A stretch of DNA of 64,000 bases from JAMXLO01 sp036265005 (GTDB lineage: Bacteria; Pseudomonadota; Alphaproteobacteria; Acetobacterales; Acetobacteraceae). Positions 1 through 8,848 of this stretch are shown in pieces. The notes under the pieces were generated by a model that worked only from the letters and a program-made list of their open reading frames with translations, ran no database searches and was not told the origin of the DNA. Numbering within the stretch: position 1 is the first letter of the stretch; each line of letters begins with the position of its first letter. The stretch covers positions 1 through 64,000 of the forward strand of contig DATAPW010000390.1 of NCBI GenBank assembly GCA_036265005.1, written 5' to 3'. The translations under genes were made by a program, and so were the position numbers.

Positions 1-756
1 GTCAGCTTCTTCGACTATGACAGCGTGCAGATCATCCCCGGCTTCGTGCTCACCAACTATAGCGACGTGCTGTTCTCCGCGACCACGTGGTGGACTTACC
101 TGGAAACGCTGAAGTTCACCGTCATCGTCTGGGCTCTGACGCTGTTCATCGGCTTCTGGGTCGCCTACTTCCTGACCTTCGTGGTGCAAAGCCGCACCTG
201 GCAGACGACGTGGTTCCTGGTCTGCACGGTGCCGTTCCTCACCTCCAACATCATCCGCATGATCTCCTGGGTGCCGTTCCTTGGCCGCAACGGACTGCTG
301 AACTCGACCCTGCTGCGCCTCGGCGTGATCCGCGCGCCGCTGGAGTTCCTGCTGTTCTCCGACTTCGCCGTGGTGCTGGCGTTCGTGCACCTCTACACGC
401 TGTTCATGGTGGCGCCGATCTTCAACACCATGGTGCGCATCGACCGCCGCCTGATCGAGGCCGCGATCGACGGCGGCGCGCGTCCCTGGCGTGTGCTGAC
501 CGAGGTCATCATCCCGCTGAGCAAGCCCGGCATCGCCATCGGCTCGATTTTCGTCGTCACGCTGGTGATGGGCGACTTCATCACCGTGCGGCTGATGAGC
601 GGCGGGCAAAGTGCCTCGGTGGGCCTGATGATCAGCAACGAGGTGTCGCTGTTGCAATATCCCGCCGCCGCGGCGAACGCCGTGGTGCTGCTGGCCGTGG
701 TGCTGCTGATGGTCGCCGCCATCGTACGCGTGGTCGACGTGCGCAAGGAGCTCTAG
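1..756 (+). CDS. ABC transporter permease, PotB-like (5' end outside window)
   Basis: Inner-membrane permease of an ABC importer of the spermidine/putrescine type. The reading frame is open from base 1, so the gene begins upstream; an internal GTG at 25 is not the true start. The visible part has about five hydrophobic helices and the cytoplasmic EAA loop (EAAIDGGARPWRVL, followed by IIPLSKPG), which docks onto the ATPase. The next gene starts 3 bases after the stop and encodes the partner permease, so the two form a PotB/PotC-like heterodimer. The ATPase and binding protein are presumably upstream. The exact substrate (polyamine, or another small cation or organic acid handled by this subfamily) cannot be read from the sequence. 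Confidence 0.9.
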   Translation, partial: VSFFDYDSVQIIPGFVLTNYSDVLFSATTWWTYLETLKFTVIVWALTLFIGFWVAYFLTFVVQSRTWQTTWFLVCTVPFLTSNIIRMISWVPFLGRNGLLNSTLLRLGVIRAPLEFLLFSDFAVVLAFVHLYTLFMVAPIFNTMVRIDRRLIEAAIDGGARPWRVLTEVIIPLSKPGIAIGSIFVVTLVMGDFITVRLMSGGQSASVGLMISNEVSLLQYPAAAANAVVLLAVVLLMVAAIVRVVDVRKEL

Positions 757-759
757 CCG

Positions 760-1596
760 ATGCCCGGCCGCACTGCGCGCATCGTGCTGGGCGTGTTCTT
801 CGCGCTGTTCGTGCTGTTCCTCTACGGCCCGACATTGACCATCATGATCCTGGCGTTCCAGGGCCCCGACGGCGGCCTGACCTTCCCGATGAACGGCGTA
901 TCGCTGCACTGGTTCGAGAACCTGTTCGAGCGCCAGGCGGTCGGCGATTTCGGTGGTTCGCTGCAACGCTCGGTGCTGCTCGGGCTGATGGTGATGGCGG
1001 CGACGGTGGTGATCTCCGTGGCCGCCGGGCTGGCGTTCCGGCGACGGTTCCGCGGTGCCGGCGTGTTGTTCACGCTGACGGTGGCAAGCCTGATCACACC
1101 GTCGATCCTGGTGAGCCTCGGCATCGGCCTGTTGTTCAGCTTGGCCGGCTGGGATCCCGATTGGTACAGCTCAGCGTTCGGCGCGCAGTTGACGTGGACG
1201 CTGCCGTTCGGGCTGCTGATCATGTTCGCGGTGCTCAATCGCTTCGACAAGCGCTGGGAGGAAGCCGCACGCGACCTCGGCGCCAGCCCGTTCCAGGTGT
1301 TCCGCCACGTGGTGCTGCCGATCATCGCGCCCGGCGTGGTGGGCATCGCGCTGTTCGGCTTCACGCTGTCCTACGACGAGTTCGCCCGCACTCTGCTGAC
1401 CGCCGGCAGCAGCAACACGCTGCCGCTGGAGATCTTCGGCATGACGACGAACATCACCACGCCGGTACTGTACGCGCTGGGCACGCTGACGACATACCTG
1501 TCGGCGGTGGTCATCGTGTCGGCGCTGCTGGGGGTGCACGTGCTGCGGAAGCGGAGAGCGGCAGCGGTGGTGGGTATCGGCGGTGGGCAACGGTGA
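760..1596 (+). CDS. ABC transporter permease, PotC-like
   Basis: Second inner-membrane permease of the same polyamine-type importer, 278 aa, a normal length for PotC. It has an N-terminal hydrophobic helix, further helices and the EAA loop (EAARDLGASPFQVFRHV then VLPIIAPG) at about residues 165-190. The conserved FTLSYDEF segment of PotC-type permeases lies about 15 residues after the loop. An AAGGAG ribosome site lies inside the end of the preceding gene, 11 bases before ATG, so the two permeases are cotranscribed. No further transporter gene follows; the next gene is on the opposite strand. Confidence 0.9.
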   Translation: MPGRTARIVLGVFFALFVLFLYGPTLTIMILAFQGPDGGLTFPMNGVSLHWFENLFERQAVGDFGGSLQRSVLLGLMVMAATVVISVAAGLAFRRRFRGAGVLFTLTVASLITPSILVSLGIGLLFSLAGWDPDWYSSAFGAQLTWTLPFGLLIMFAVLNRFDKRWEEAARDLGASPFQVFRHVVLPIIAPGVVGIALFGFTLSYDEFARTLLTAGSSNTLPLEIFGMTTNITTPVLYALGTLTTYLSAVVIVSALLGVHVLRKRRAAAVVGIGGGQR

Positions 1597-1654
1597 TCGG
1601 CCAGCGCATTGTGGCGGCAGCTTCTTGATTCCTCGCGGAGTGGAGCGGAGCCTG

Positions 1655-1737
1655 CGCGAAGCACCGCGGAGGCTGCATGAACCGGCGGCCGACCGGCAGC
1701 GCGAAGCGTATGATTGCCTGCTCCGCGGCGCTTCGCG
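1655..1737. repeat. 17-bp inverted repeat after the permease operon
   Basis: CGCGAAGCACCGCGGAG at 1655-1671 is the reverse complement, with one mismatch, of 1721-1737. The arms flank a 49-base loop between two convergent genes. It may end transcription or simply be a degraded repeat; there is no clear T-run. Confidence 0.5.
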
Positions 1738-1843
1738 GAACCTCTGCCCACCTCCGCGTTTGAATAATAGCATCTCGCAGCACGCGCCGTAGCGCATTGG
1801 CTTGGACCGGAGAAACCGAGAGGGCATCGCGGTCATGCCGTGC

Positions 1844-2665
1844 TCACAGCTCCTGGTGAACCTGCGCGTGCGCCAGCAATGCGAACAGGCCGGTCCCGCC
1901 GATGATGTTGCCGATCAGCGCGGGTAGAATGATCCCTCCCAGTGCCTGTGCCGTCCCAACCTGGCCGGCGAACAGCAGCAGGAAGGTCTCTGCACTGCCG
2001 GCGACCACGTGAGTGAAGCCGCACAGTGCGATGGCGTAGGTCAGCGTCAGCACGATCCAGAATTCGCCGTTGTTGATCGCAGCGCGGCTCCACGCGACCG
2101 ACGCGATGATGAAGCCGGCCGGCACCGCCTCGGCCAGCATATCCATCGGCGTCTTGTGCAGCAGATGGCCGGATACCTCGAGCATCGACGCGAGCAGTTC
2201 CGGGCTGACCAGGCGAGTGTGCACGTTGAGGAATGCCACCGCGCAGGTGCCGATCATGTTGGCGACGAACACGATGACCCAGAGCCGCGCCGTGCCGCGC
2301 AGTTTGCCCCAGCCCGGCTCGGCCATGACCGGCAGCACCGTGACGATGGTCTGCTCGGTGAACAGTTGCATGCGGCCGAGGATGACGATGAGGAAGCCGA
2401 CGCTGTAGCCGAGATCGGCGACCACCTCGCGCCACGGCATGCCCGGCGGCAGTTTCTGGCGGATCGCGCCCTGTGCCGCGACCGAGGCCATGATCGCGAA
2501 CCCCGCCGCGATGCCGGACCAGAATAGCGAAGCGTCGGGGCGTTCGAGTTCCTCCTCGCCCTGCTGGCGGACGACCTCGTAGATCACCGGCGAGCGCGGC
2601 GCTGTGCGTTCCTCCACCTCCTGGCGTTCGGCGCGGCTCAGGCCTTCCTGGATGTCGTTTGGCAT
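1844..2665 (-). CDS. Formate/nitrite transporter (FNT) family channel, YfdC-like
   Basis: Inner-membrane channel-like protein of the FNT family, 273 aa. The soluble N-terminal segment (about 55 residues, with AERQEVEERTAP and QQGEEELERP) followed by six hydrophobic helices matches the YfdC branch rather than FocA or NirC. The start chosen is the ATG giving MPNDIQEGLSR, because family similarity begins there; GTG codons 39 bases further up are alternatives, and none has a strong ribosome site. YfdC-type members have no firmly known substrate, so formate or nitrite should not be assumed. It is divergent from the cyclase region next door. Confidence 0.8.
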   Translation of the reverse strand: MPNDIQEGLSRAERQEVEERTAPRSPVIYEVVRQQGEEELERPDASLFWSGIAAGFAIMASVAAQGAIRQKLPPGMPWREVVADLGYSVGFLIVILGRMQLFTEQTIVTVLPVMAEPGWGKLRGTARLWVIVFVANMIGTCAVAFLNVHTRLVSPELLASMLEVSGHLLHKTPMDMLAEAVPAGFIIASVAWSRAAINNGEFWIVLTLTYAIALCGFTHVVAGSAETFLLLFAGQVGTAQALGGIILPALIGNIIGGTGLFALLAHAQVHQEL

Positions 2666-2829
2666 ACGGGACAGGTGCGGACGGTCGCTCACCAGGACCA
2701 CCACAAACTTCGGTGAATGGACGGCGCTGGGTGTCGGAATCGCGATGGCGCGCGCGTCCTGGGCGTGCGTGCGCCGGCAAACCGCTGCGGCAGGCGGGCG
2801 AACCGCAACAGGATCTGCAGCACGACGAC

Positions 2830-2970
2830 ATGATCACCATTACGACATTCAACTGGGTCCCGCGGTTCGTTCGCGGCCTGGTGCGCGATCCGCGGGTCTG
2901 CTGGGCGTTGGAAGAGGTCAACACGCCGGGATATCGCGCGCTGCAGCCGTTCGGGCAGATACCGGTCTGG
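2830..2970 (+). pseudogene. Remnant of a glutathione S-transferase N-terminal domain
   Basis: An ATG-initiated stretch reads MITITTFNWVPRFVRGLVRD, then PRVCWALEE and YRALQPFGQIPVW. This is the thioredoxin-fold start of a GST subfamily whose usual text is W-V-P-P-F-A-x-G-x-V-R-D-L-R-V-R-W-A-L-E-E and Y-R-A-L-Q-P-F-G-Q-V-P. The loop between EE and YRAL is shortened by about 15 residues and similarity stops after the PVW. The frame runs on without a stop into the cyclase gene. It could be the fossil of a gene replaced by an insertion, or an N-terminal extension of the cyclase; I favour the fossil. Confidence 0.65.
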
Positions 2971-3003
2971 TCTGGTCGCGCAAACGCGCGCATATTCCTT
3001 GGA

Positions 3004-4077
3004 ATGTCCGCGCTGCGAACCACGGTCCTTATGAAGACCGACATCGCCGGCTCCACGCCAAGGTTCCGCAGGCTGCTTACGGCCGACCTGCAGGCTCTTC
3101 TGGTAGACCATCGCAATATCGTTGCGCGCCACGCAGCCGATCACGGCGGTGAAATCGTAAAGTTCGCCGGAGATGGTTATTGGCTCCAATTTCCAAGCGT
3201 TACAGGTGCCGCCAAATCAGCGATCGATATGCAGGACGCCCTTAGGGCAGCGCAGGTAAATAGGGGCGATAACCGGATCGCGATGCGCAACGTGATCGGC
3301 CTGGGTGACGTGGCATTCCATCAAGGGAACCTGATCGCCGATTTGCTCGCACTCATGGTGCGTATTGAAGACATCACCCCTCCGGATGAGATCTATCTCA
3401 CCGTCGCCGCCCGGCTCGCGTTGGTTTCAGCTGAAATTCAAACGGGACTGGTCGATAGCTTCACCCTGCAGGGTTTCGCCGAGCCGGTCCCAGTATACCG
3501 CATCGAGCAACGACATCGCACCAACATCGTCGCAAACGCCTACGTCCTGGTTTCGGATATTCGCGGTTTCGCGCGCCTTTCAGAAAGCATGGCCAGCCCC
3601 GCGGTGGAGCGTTTGCTCGATGCACTTGACGGAATCGTCCGCAAGGCGGCCCGTGATCTCGGGGGTACGATCCACTTTGGCTTTGGTGATTCTTACTGCC
3701 TGACCTTCCCCGACACAGCCATGCTGATGGCCGCTGCCGAGCAGTTAGCCTGCGAATGGGAGATGATAAGGCGGGACGAGTACGCCGATCATGCCATCAC
3801 AATCAGTTTGCATCGCGGCAAGATCAGCATGTTCCGATCCTTTCTCTATGGTGAGGGATTCAGGATCGCATCGCGCATGCCGCGCGCATTGGCAGAGGTT
3901 CTGCAACATAACGAGGGAGGTGTATTTGTCACTGGCCCGCTGCGCGACGATCTCTACGGCAGCTCGTGGCACAACCGACTGCAACCACTCACGTTGGACC
4001 CAGGCAGCGCGCACTCCATTGGTCTGAACATCTACCGTCTCTTGCGCGCGGAGGAACAGAAAGCAAGCGGCCTCTGA
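3004..4077 (+). CDS. Tandem class III adenylate/guanylate cyclase
   Basis: Soluble protein of about 357 aa with two class III nucleotidyl cyclase domains. Domain 1 (residues about 5-165) has the metal aspartate D13 in KTDIAGST and the hairpin FAGDGYW with D57. Domain 2 (about 178-345) has VSDIRGF with D185 and GFGDSY with D229. Both domains therefore keep the paired metal-binding Asp positions, so two active sites or one pseudosymmetric pair are possible; substrate cannot be decided by eye. The start is uncertain: ATG 3004 begins the conserved part, but the frame is open back to 2659 through the GST remnant. The gene looks more A+T-rich than its surroundings and uses codons such as ATA and AGG that are scarce nearby, suggesting transfer. 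No sensor or membrane domain is present. Confidence 0.8.
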   Translation: MSALRTTVLMKTDIAGSTPRFRRLLTADLQALLVDHRNIVARHAADHGGEIVKFAGDGYWLQFPSVTGAAKSAIDMQDALRAAQVNRGDNRIAMRNVIGLGDVAFHQGNLIADLLALMVRIEDITPPDEIYLTVAARLALVSAEIQTGLVDSFTLQGFAEPVPVYRIEQRHRTNIVANAYVLVSDIRGFARLSESMASPAVERLLDALDGIVRKAARDLGGTIHFGFGDSYCLTFPDTAMLMAAAEQLACEWEMIRRDEYADHAITISLHRGKISMFRSFLYGEGFRIASRMPRALAEVLQHNEGGVFVTGPLRDDLYGSSWHNRLQPLTLDPGSAHSIGLNIYRLLRAEEQKASGL

Positions 4078-4128
4078 CTGCGGTCTTGCAGTCGCATTAT
4101 CCCGGGTTGCGAGGACGCCGCCCGACTG

Positions 4129-4215
4129 TCATGGCCGGGCCTGGCCCGGCCACCCACGTCTTTTGGCCGACGCCGGTACAGAAGGCGCGGATGGCCGGGA
4201 CACGCCCGGCCATGA
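4129..4215. repeat. Family A palindromic repeat
   Basis: Begins TCATGGCCGGG and ends CCCGGCCATGA, with an internal CCACCCACGTCTTTTGG segment. The outer arms are inverted complements. It lies between the convergent cyclase and priA genes. Related copies occur at 12705, 17787, 39846, 42060, 47230 and 56446. Confidence 0.8.
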
Positions 4216-4263
4216 CGGAGCGATGAGTCGCGGTCACTGGGAGACGGTCTTACTCAAATCGGG

Positions 4264-6426
4264 CTACAGAAACGACACCGGGTCCACATCCACCTCCACG
4301 CGCGCACCCCGCCCCACCGCCACCTTCCCCAGCCACTCGCGCAGGATCGGCTGCACCGCCACATCGCGCCGCGTCTTCAGCAGCAGCCGCCGCCGGTGCC
4401 GCCCGCGCAGCACCGACAAGGGAGCCGGCGCCGGACCCAGCACCTCCACTCCCGCCGCATGCGGTGCCGCGCGTCCCAGATCCCGCGCCAGCCCATCGGC
4501 CACCGCGGCGGTATCGGCGGACACGATCAGCGCCGCCAACCGCCCGTACGGCGGCCAATGGCCCGGCCGACGCTGCGCCGCCTCGCGCGCCATGAATGCC
4601 GCCAGGTCGCCCTCCACCAGCGCCTGCATCACCGGATGCTCGGGCGAGAACGTCTGCAGCAGCACCCGCCCCGGCGCCTCGGCGCGCCCTGCCCGCCCGG
4701 CCACCTGGTGCAGCAACTGCACCGTCCGTTCCGCCGCCCGCAGGTCGCCCCCGGCCAGCCCCAAATCGGCGTCCACCACCCCCACCAGCGTCAGATGCGG
4801 AAAGTGCCAGCCCTTGGCGACGATCTGGGTGCCGATGATCAAATCCACCGTGCGCGCCTCGATGGCATGCGCCGCCGCGGCCGCCGCATCGGGGCCGGTC
4901 ATCGTGTCGCTCGCCATTACCAGCCGCCTGGCGTCCGGGAACAGCAAGGCCGCCTCCTCGGTGATGCGCTCCACGCCGGGGCCCACCGGCACCAGGCTGT
5001 TGGCCGCACCGCAGGCCGGGCACTCCTCCGGCAGCGGCACCGAGTGGCCGCAATGGTGGCACTGCAAGGCGCGGCGGACCCGGTGCTCCACCAGCCACGC
5101 GGTGCAGTTCGGGCACTGCATGCGGTGGCCGCAATGCCGGCACAATGTCAGCGGCGCATAGCCCCGGCGATTGAGGAACAGCATCGCCTGCTCCCCGCGC
5201 GCCAGCGTTTCCCGGATCGCCGCCACCAGCCGCGGCGCCAGGAACCGCCCCCGCTCCGGCGGCGAGGCCCGCATGTCGATCGCCGCAACCTGAGGCAGCG
5301 CCGCCCCGCCATGCCGCGTCGGCAGCGTCAGCCGGCCGTAGCGCCCCGCCTCAACATTCGCCAGCGTCTCCAGCGACGGCGTGGCGGACACCAGCACCGC
5401 CGGCGCGGCACAGAACCGCGCCCGCACCACCGCCATGTCGCGGGCGTGGTAGACCACGCCCTCCTCCTGCTTGAATGCGGTCTCGTGCTCCTCGTCGATC
5501 ACCACCAGGCCGAGGTCGGGAAACGGCAGGAATAGCGCCGACCGGGCGCCGACCACCACCGGCGCCGCCCCCTCGGCCACCGCCCGCCAGGTGACCCGCC
5601 GCACCCGCGAAGTCAGGTCGGAATGCCAGATCGCCGGCGCCACACCGAAGCGGCGCTCGAACCGCTCCAGCCATTGCGACGACAACGCGATCTCGGGCAG
5701 CAGCACCAGCGCCTGGCGCCCCTGGCGCAGGCATTCCGCCACCGCCTCCAGGTATGTCTCTGTCTTGCCGGAGCCGGTGACGCCGTCCAACAGCGTCACG
5801 GAAAACGCCCGCGCCGACACCGCCGCCCGCAGCGAGGCGGCGGCGGCAAACTGGTCCGGCGCCAGCACCTCGCCGGGATGCTCCGGATCGGGCAGGGCGA
5901 ACGGCGGCGCCAACGGCAGCACGGCGGGCACCAGCAGCCCGGCATCGGCCATGCCGCGCACCACGGCGCCCCCCACGCCGGCCAGCCGCGCCAGCTCGCC
6001 GGTGGCACGCGGCTCGTGTTCCGCCAGCGCGTCCAGCACCTTCTGCCGCGCCTCGGTGATACGCGCCTCGGCCAGCGGCTCGGCGCGCCGCCAGCCGGTG
6101 GTATGCGGGGTGATCCCCGGCGTCACCACCCGCAGCGCCATCGCCATCACCTCACCCGGCGGCGCCAGCGTGTAGCTCGCCACCCAGTCGATGAACTGCC
6201 GCAGCGCCGGCCGCATCGGCGGCGTGTCGATCACCCCGGCAATCGGCTTCAGCTTGCCGTCCGGCACCCCCTCATCGGCGGCGCCATCCCACACCACGCC
6301 GATCTCTTCGCGCCGGTTCAGCGGCACCAGCACCACGTCGCCGGGTTGGGGATCCAGTTCGGGCGGCACGCGATAGTCGAAAGGACCCGGAAACGGGTAT
6401 GGGAGCATGACGGGGACCCGCGTCAC
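4264..6426 (-). CDS. priA: Primosomal replication restart helicase PriA
   Basis: ATP-dependent 3'-5' DNA helicase that reloads the replisome at stalled forks. About 720 aa, normal for PriA. Order: N-terminal DNA-binding domain (LPYPFPGPFDYRVP), Walker A (GVTGSGKTETY), DEEH box (VVIDEEHETAFKQEEG), then the eight-cysteine zinc insertion (CRHCGHRMQCPNC and CHHCGHSVPLPEECPAC), then helicase motifs including GTQIVAKGWHFP and QVAGRAGRA. Start: GTG 6426 is chosen so the conserved TRVPVMLPYPF strand is included; ATG 6462 or 6408 are possible. Divergent from fsa across about 100 bases. Confidence 0.95.
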   Translation of the reverse strand: MTRVPVMLPYPFPGPFDYRVPPELDPQPGDVVLVPLNRREEIGVVWDGAADEGVPDGKLKPIAGVIDTPPMRPALRQFIDWVASYTLAPPGEVMAMALRVVTPGITPHTTGWRRAEPLAEARITEARQKVLDALAEHEPRATGELARLAGVGGAVVRGMADAGLLVPAVLPLAPPFALPDPEHPGEVLAPDQFAAAASLRAAVSARAFSVTLLDGVTGSGKTETYLEAVAECLRQGRQALVLLPEIALSSQWLERFERRFGVAPAIWHSDLTSRVRRVTWRAVAEGAAPVVVGARSALFLPFPDLGLVVIDEEHETAFKQEEGVVYHARDMAVVRARFCAAPAVLVSATPSLETLANVEAGRYGRLTLPTRHGGAALPQVAAIDMRASPPERGRFLAPRLVAAIRETLARGEQAMLFLNRRGYAPLTLCRHCGHRMQCPNCTAWLVEHRVRRALQCHHCGHSVPLPEECPACGAANSLVPVGPGVERITEEAALLFPDARRLVMASDTMTGPDAAAAAAHAIEARTVDLIIGTQIVAKGWHFPHLTLVGVVDADLGLAGGDLRAAERTVQLLHQVAGRAGRAEAPGRVLLQTFSPEHPVMQALVEGDLAAFMAREAAQRRPGHWPPYGRLAALIVSADTAAVADGLARDLGRAAPHAAGVEVLGPAPAPLSVLRGRHRRRLLLKTRRDVAVQPILREWLGKVAVGRGARVEVDVDPVSFL

Positions 6427-6525
6427 GTCATACGAGGTTCGCTTCCGGTCGCTACCCTGCATCCTATATGCTCTACACGGAGTTCCGCCTGGCACCCAGG
6501 CGCAGCCGCACATCGGAGCGATGAC

Positions 6526-7182
6526 ATGAAGTTCTTCGTCGATACCGCGGACACCAAGGAGATCAAGTCACTCGCCGCCAGCGGCTTGCTCGACGGCGTG
6601 ACCACCAATCCCTCGCTGATGGCCAAGTCCGGACGCAAGTTCCAGGATGTGCTGGCGGAGATCTGCGCCACCGTGCCCGGCCCGGTCAGCGCCGAGGTCG
6701 CCTCCACGGAGTTCGACGGCATGATGGCCGAGGCCCGCGTGCTGCGGGCGATCGCCAAGAACATCACGGTGAAAGTGCCGCTGACGCCCGACGGGCTGCG
6801 CGCCTGTCGCCATCTGACCGACGATGGCGCGATGGTGAACGTGACGCTGTGCTTTTCGGCTGCGCAGGCGATCCTGGCAGCCAAGGCCGGCGCCACCTTC
6901 GTCAGTCCGTTCATCGGCCGGCTGGACGATGTCGGCGAGAACGGCATGGCGCTGATTTCGGACATCGTCACGATCTTCCGCAATTACGCGGCGTTCAAGA
7001 CCGAGGTGCTGGTGGCGTCGGTGCGCAATCCGATGCACGTGGTGGAGGCCGCCAAGATCGGCGCCCATGTCGCCACGGTGCCGCCGGCCATCCTGCGGCA
7101 GTTGTTCAATCATCCGTTGACCGACAAGGGCCTGGCGGCGTTCCTCGCCGACTGGGCCAAGACCGGCCAGCAGATTGCCTGA
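6526..7182 (+). CDS. fsa: Fructose-6-phosphate aldolase / transaldolase-like protein
   Basis: Cytosolic class I aldolase of the small transaldolase family (218 aa; classical transaldolases are much longer). It begins MKFFVDTADTKEIKSL and has the TTNPSL motif and TVKVPLTP with the Schiff-base lysine near residue 84. The family either transfers dihydroxyacetone units in the pentose phosphate pathway or cleaves fructose 6-phosphate; the sequence alone does not separate the two. The last 8 bases overlap the next gene, so it is probably cotranscribed with DUF484 and xerC. Confidence 0.92.
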   Translation: MKFFVDTADTKEIKSLAASGLLDGVTTNPSLMAKSGRKFQDVLAEICATVPGPVSAEVASTEFDGMMAEARVLRAIAKNITVKVPLTPDGLRACRHLTDDGAMVNVTLCFSAAQAILAAKAGATFVSPFIGRLDDVGENGMALISDIVTIFRNYAAFKTEVLVASVRNPMHVVEAAKIGAHVATVPPAILRQLFNHPLTDKGLAAFLADWAKTGQQIA

Positions 7183-7810
7183 TCCGTTGGGCCTGCCGGC
7201 GGGGGAGGCAGACGAGCCAAGCGCGGCATTCGTCGAGGCGTTCCTGCGCGCCAATCCCGCCTGGCTGGCCGAACACCCCGAACTGTACGGCGTGCTGTCG
7301 CCGCCGGTGCGGGTGCATGGCGAGGGCCTGGCCGACCACATGGCGGCGATGGTCCGCGCCCAGCGCGCGCGGGCCGACGGCCTGCTGGCCGCCGGCCGCG
7401 CCACTGCCGGCCTGGCGTGCCGGGTACAGGACGCGGTGCTGGCGCTGTTCCGGTCGAGCGACCCGGCCGACTGCGTGAGCGGCGAAATGCCCGGTATCCT
7501 GGCGGTGGACGCCGCGCATCTCTGCGTCGAGGCGGACCTTCCGGGCGCAAGGCGCCTGCCTGACGGGTCCGTCGCCCGGCTGCTGGACGGACGCCAGGTG
7601 GTGTTCCGCGATGCGCCGTCCGACGCCCGCATGCTGCACGCCGAGGCGGCCGGCCTGGCGCGCCACGATGCGCTGGTGCGCGTGCCGGGCGAGGGTCCGC
7701 CCGCGTTCCTGGCGCTGCTGGCGCGCGATCGGCACGTGCTGGACCCGGCCCAGGGGGTCGGTCCGCTGGCATTCCTCGGCCGCGCCGTCGCCGCCGCGCT
7801 CGGGCGGTGA
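7175..7810 (+). CDS. DUF484 family protein
   Basis: About 211 aa. The start FVEAFLRANPAWLAEHPEL is the DUF484 signature, followed by a GAF-like alpha/beta region. The family is commonly found beside xerC and its biochemical role is unknown. A TTG at 7175 overlapping the stop of fsa is the first available start; a second TTG at 7187 is also possible, as no ATG precedes the conserved part. The C-terminus ends with the usual FLGRAVAAAL helix. Position between fsa and xerC supports identity and cotranscription. Confidence 0.85.
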   Translation: MPDPLGLPAGEADEPSAAFVEAFLRANPAWLAEHPELYGVLSPPVRVHGEGLADHMAAMVRAQRARADGLLAAGRATAGLACRVQDAVLALFRSSDPADCVSGEMPGILAVDAAHLCVEADLPGARRLPDGSVARLLDGRQVVFRDAPSDARMLHAEAAGLARHDALVRVPGEGPPAFLALLARDRHVLDPAQGVGPLAFLGRAVAAALGR

Positions 7811-7831
7811 GCCACGTCAGCCCCGCCCATG

Positions 7832-7914
7832 CCGTCGTTCCCGCGCCGGCGGGGATTCAGGCCAACCGGCATCGGCCTTGGCACGCCTGCGTCCCCGCCT
7901 TCGCGGGGGTGACG
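7832..7914. repeat. Family C palindromic repeat (TTCCCGCG...CGCGGG type)
   Basis: CGTCGTTCCCGCGCCGGCGG on the left and CCCCGCCTTCGCGGGGGTGA on the right form an imperfect inverted repeat in the DUF484-xerC gap. It ends 11 bases before the xerC start. Related sequences are at 16832 and 51956. Confidence 0.7.
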
Positions 7915-7925
7915 GCGAAGAACCG

Positions 7926-8837
7926 ATGACCGGCGAGGCATCCCGGATCGCCTTCCTCGCTTGGCTCGGCCAGGAGCGGCGCGCCTCGCCGCTCACGGTC
8001 GAAGCCTATGGCGCCGACATCGCCGGCTTCCTGGGCTTCCTGACCCGGCATCTCGGCGCCGAACCCGATCTCGCGGCCCTGGCCGCCCTGCGGCAGGCCG
8101 ACCTGCGTGCCTGGCTCGCCGCGGGCGCGGCGGACGGTGCCGGCAATGCCACAAGGGCGCGCCGCCTGTCGGCCGTGCGCAGCTTCTTCCGCTTCCTGGC
8201 CCGCCGCCACGGCGTGGACAACCCGGCCCTCAAGCTCATCGCGACGCCGCGCAGCAAACCGCCGGTGCCGCGTGCGCTGGCCACCGGGCAGGCGCGCGAG
8301 GTGACCGACAGCATCGCCGAGATGTCGGACACCGCGGCGATCCAGGCACGCGACACGGCGCTGTTCACCCTGCTCTACGGCTGTGGCCTGCGCATCGCCG
8401 AGGCGCTGGCGCTCGATGTGCGCGACGCGCCGATGCCCGGGGCGGACGCGATGCTGCGGGTGGTCGGCAAGGGCTCCAAGGAGCGCATCGTGCCGGTGCT
8501 GGCGGCGGTGCGCGAGGCGGTCGCCGCCTGGCTCGCGCTGCACCCGGATCGCCAGCCCGACAGTCCGCTGTTTCTCGGTGCGCGCGGCAAGCGCCTGGAC
8601 CCGGCGGTGGCCCAGCGCACGCTGCGCGAATTCCGCCGGCTGAACGGCCTGCCGGAGCACGCCACGCCACACGCGCTGCGGCATTCGTTCGCGACGCACC
8701 TGTTGGCCGGCGGGGCGGACCTGCGCTCGATCCAGGACCTGCTGGGCCATGCCAGCCTGTCCACCACCCAGCGCTACACCGCAGTGGACACGGCGCGGCT
8801 GATGGAGGTCTGGCGCAAGGCGCACCCGCGGGCATAA
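7926..8837 (+). CDS. xerC: Tyrosine recombinase XerC
   Basis: Site-specific recombinase of 303 aa that with XerD resolves chromosome dimers at dif. The N-terminal SAM-like core-binding domain (FLAWLGQERRASPLTVEAYG) covers residues about 10-100. The catalytic domain has Arg in GCGLRIAEAL (near 155), Lys in GKGSKERIVPV (near 183), HALRH (near 250), GHASLSTTQ and the nucleophile Tyr in QRYTAVD (near 283). All catalytic residues are present. XerC is preferred over XerD because of its neighbourhood with DUF484; the distinction is otherwise subtle. Confidence 0.9.
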   Translation: MTGEASRIAFLAWLGQERRASPLTVEAYGADIAGFLGFLTRHLGAEPDLAALAALRQADLRAWLAAGAADGAGNATRARRLSAVRSFFRFLARRHGVDNPALKLIATPRSKPPVPRALATGQAREVTDSIAEMSDTAAIQARDTALFTLLYGCGLRIAEALALDVRDAPMPGADAMLRVVGKGSKERIVPVLAAVREAVAAWLALHPDRQPDSPLFLGARGKRLDPAVAQRTLREFRRLNGLPEHATPHALRHSFATHLLAGGADLRSIQDLLGHASLSTTQRYTAVDTARLMEVWRKAHPRA

Positions 8838-8848
8838 GGGAGACAGCG

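Noticed and set aside
1583..1792. 69-codon frame after the PotC-like permease
   Set aside because: It overlaps the permease stop, runs through an inverted repeat and has no ribosome site.
7926..8837. Tyrosine recombinase as the integrase of a mobile element
   Set aside because: Length, motifs and the fsa/DUF484 neighbours point to the housekeeping XerC.
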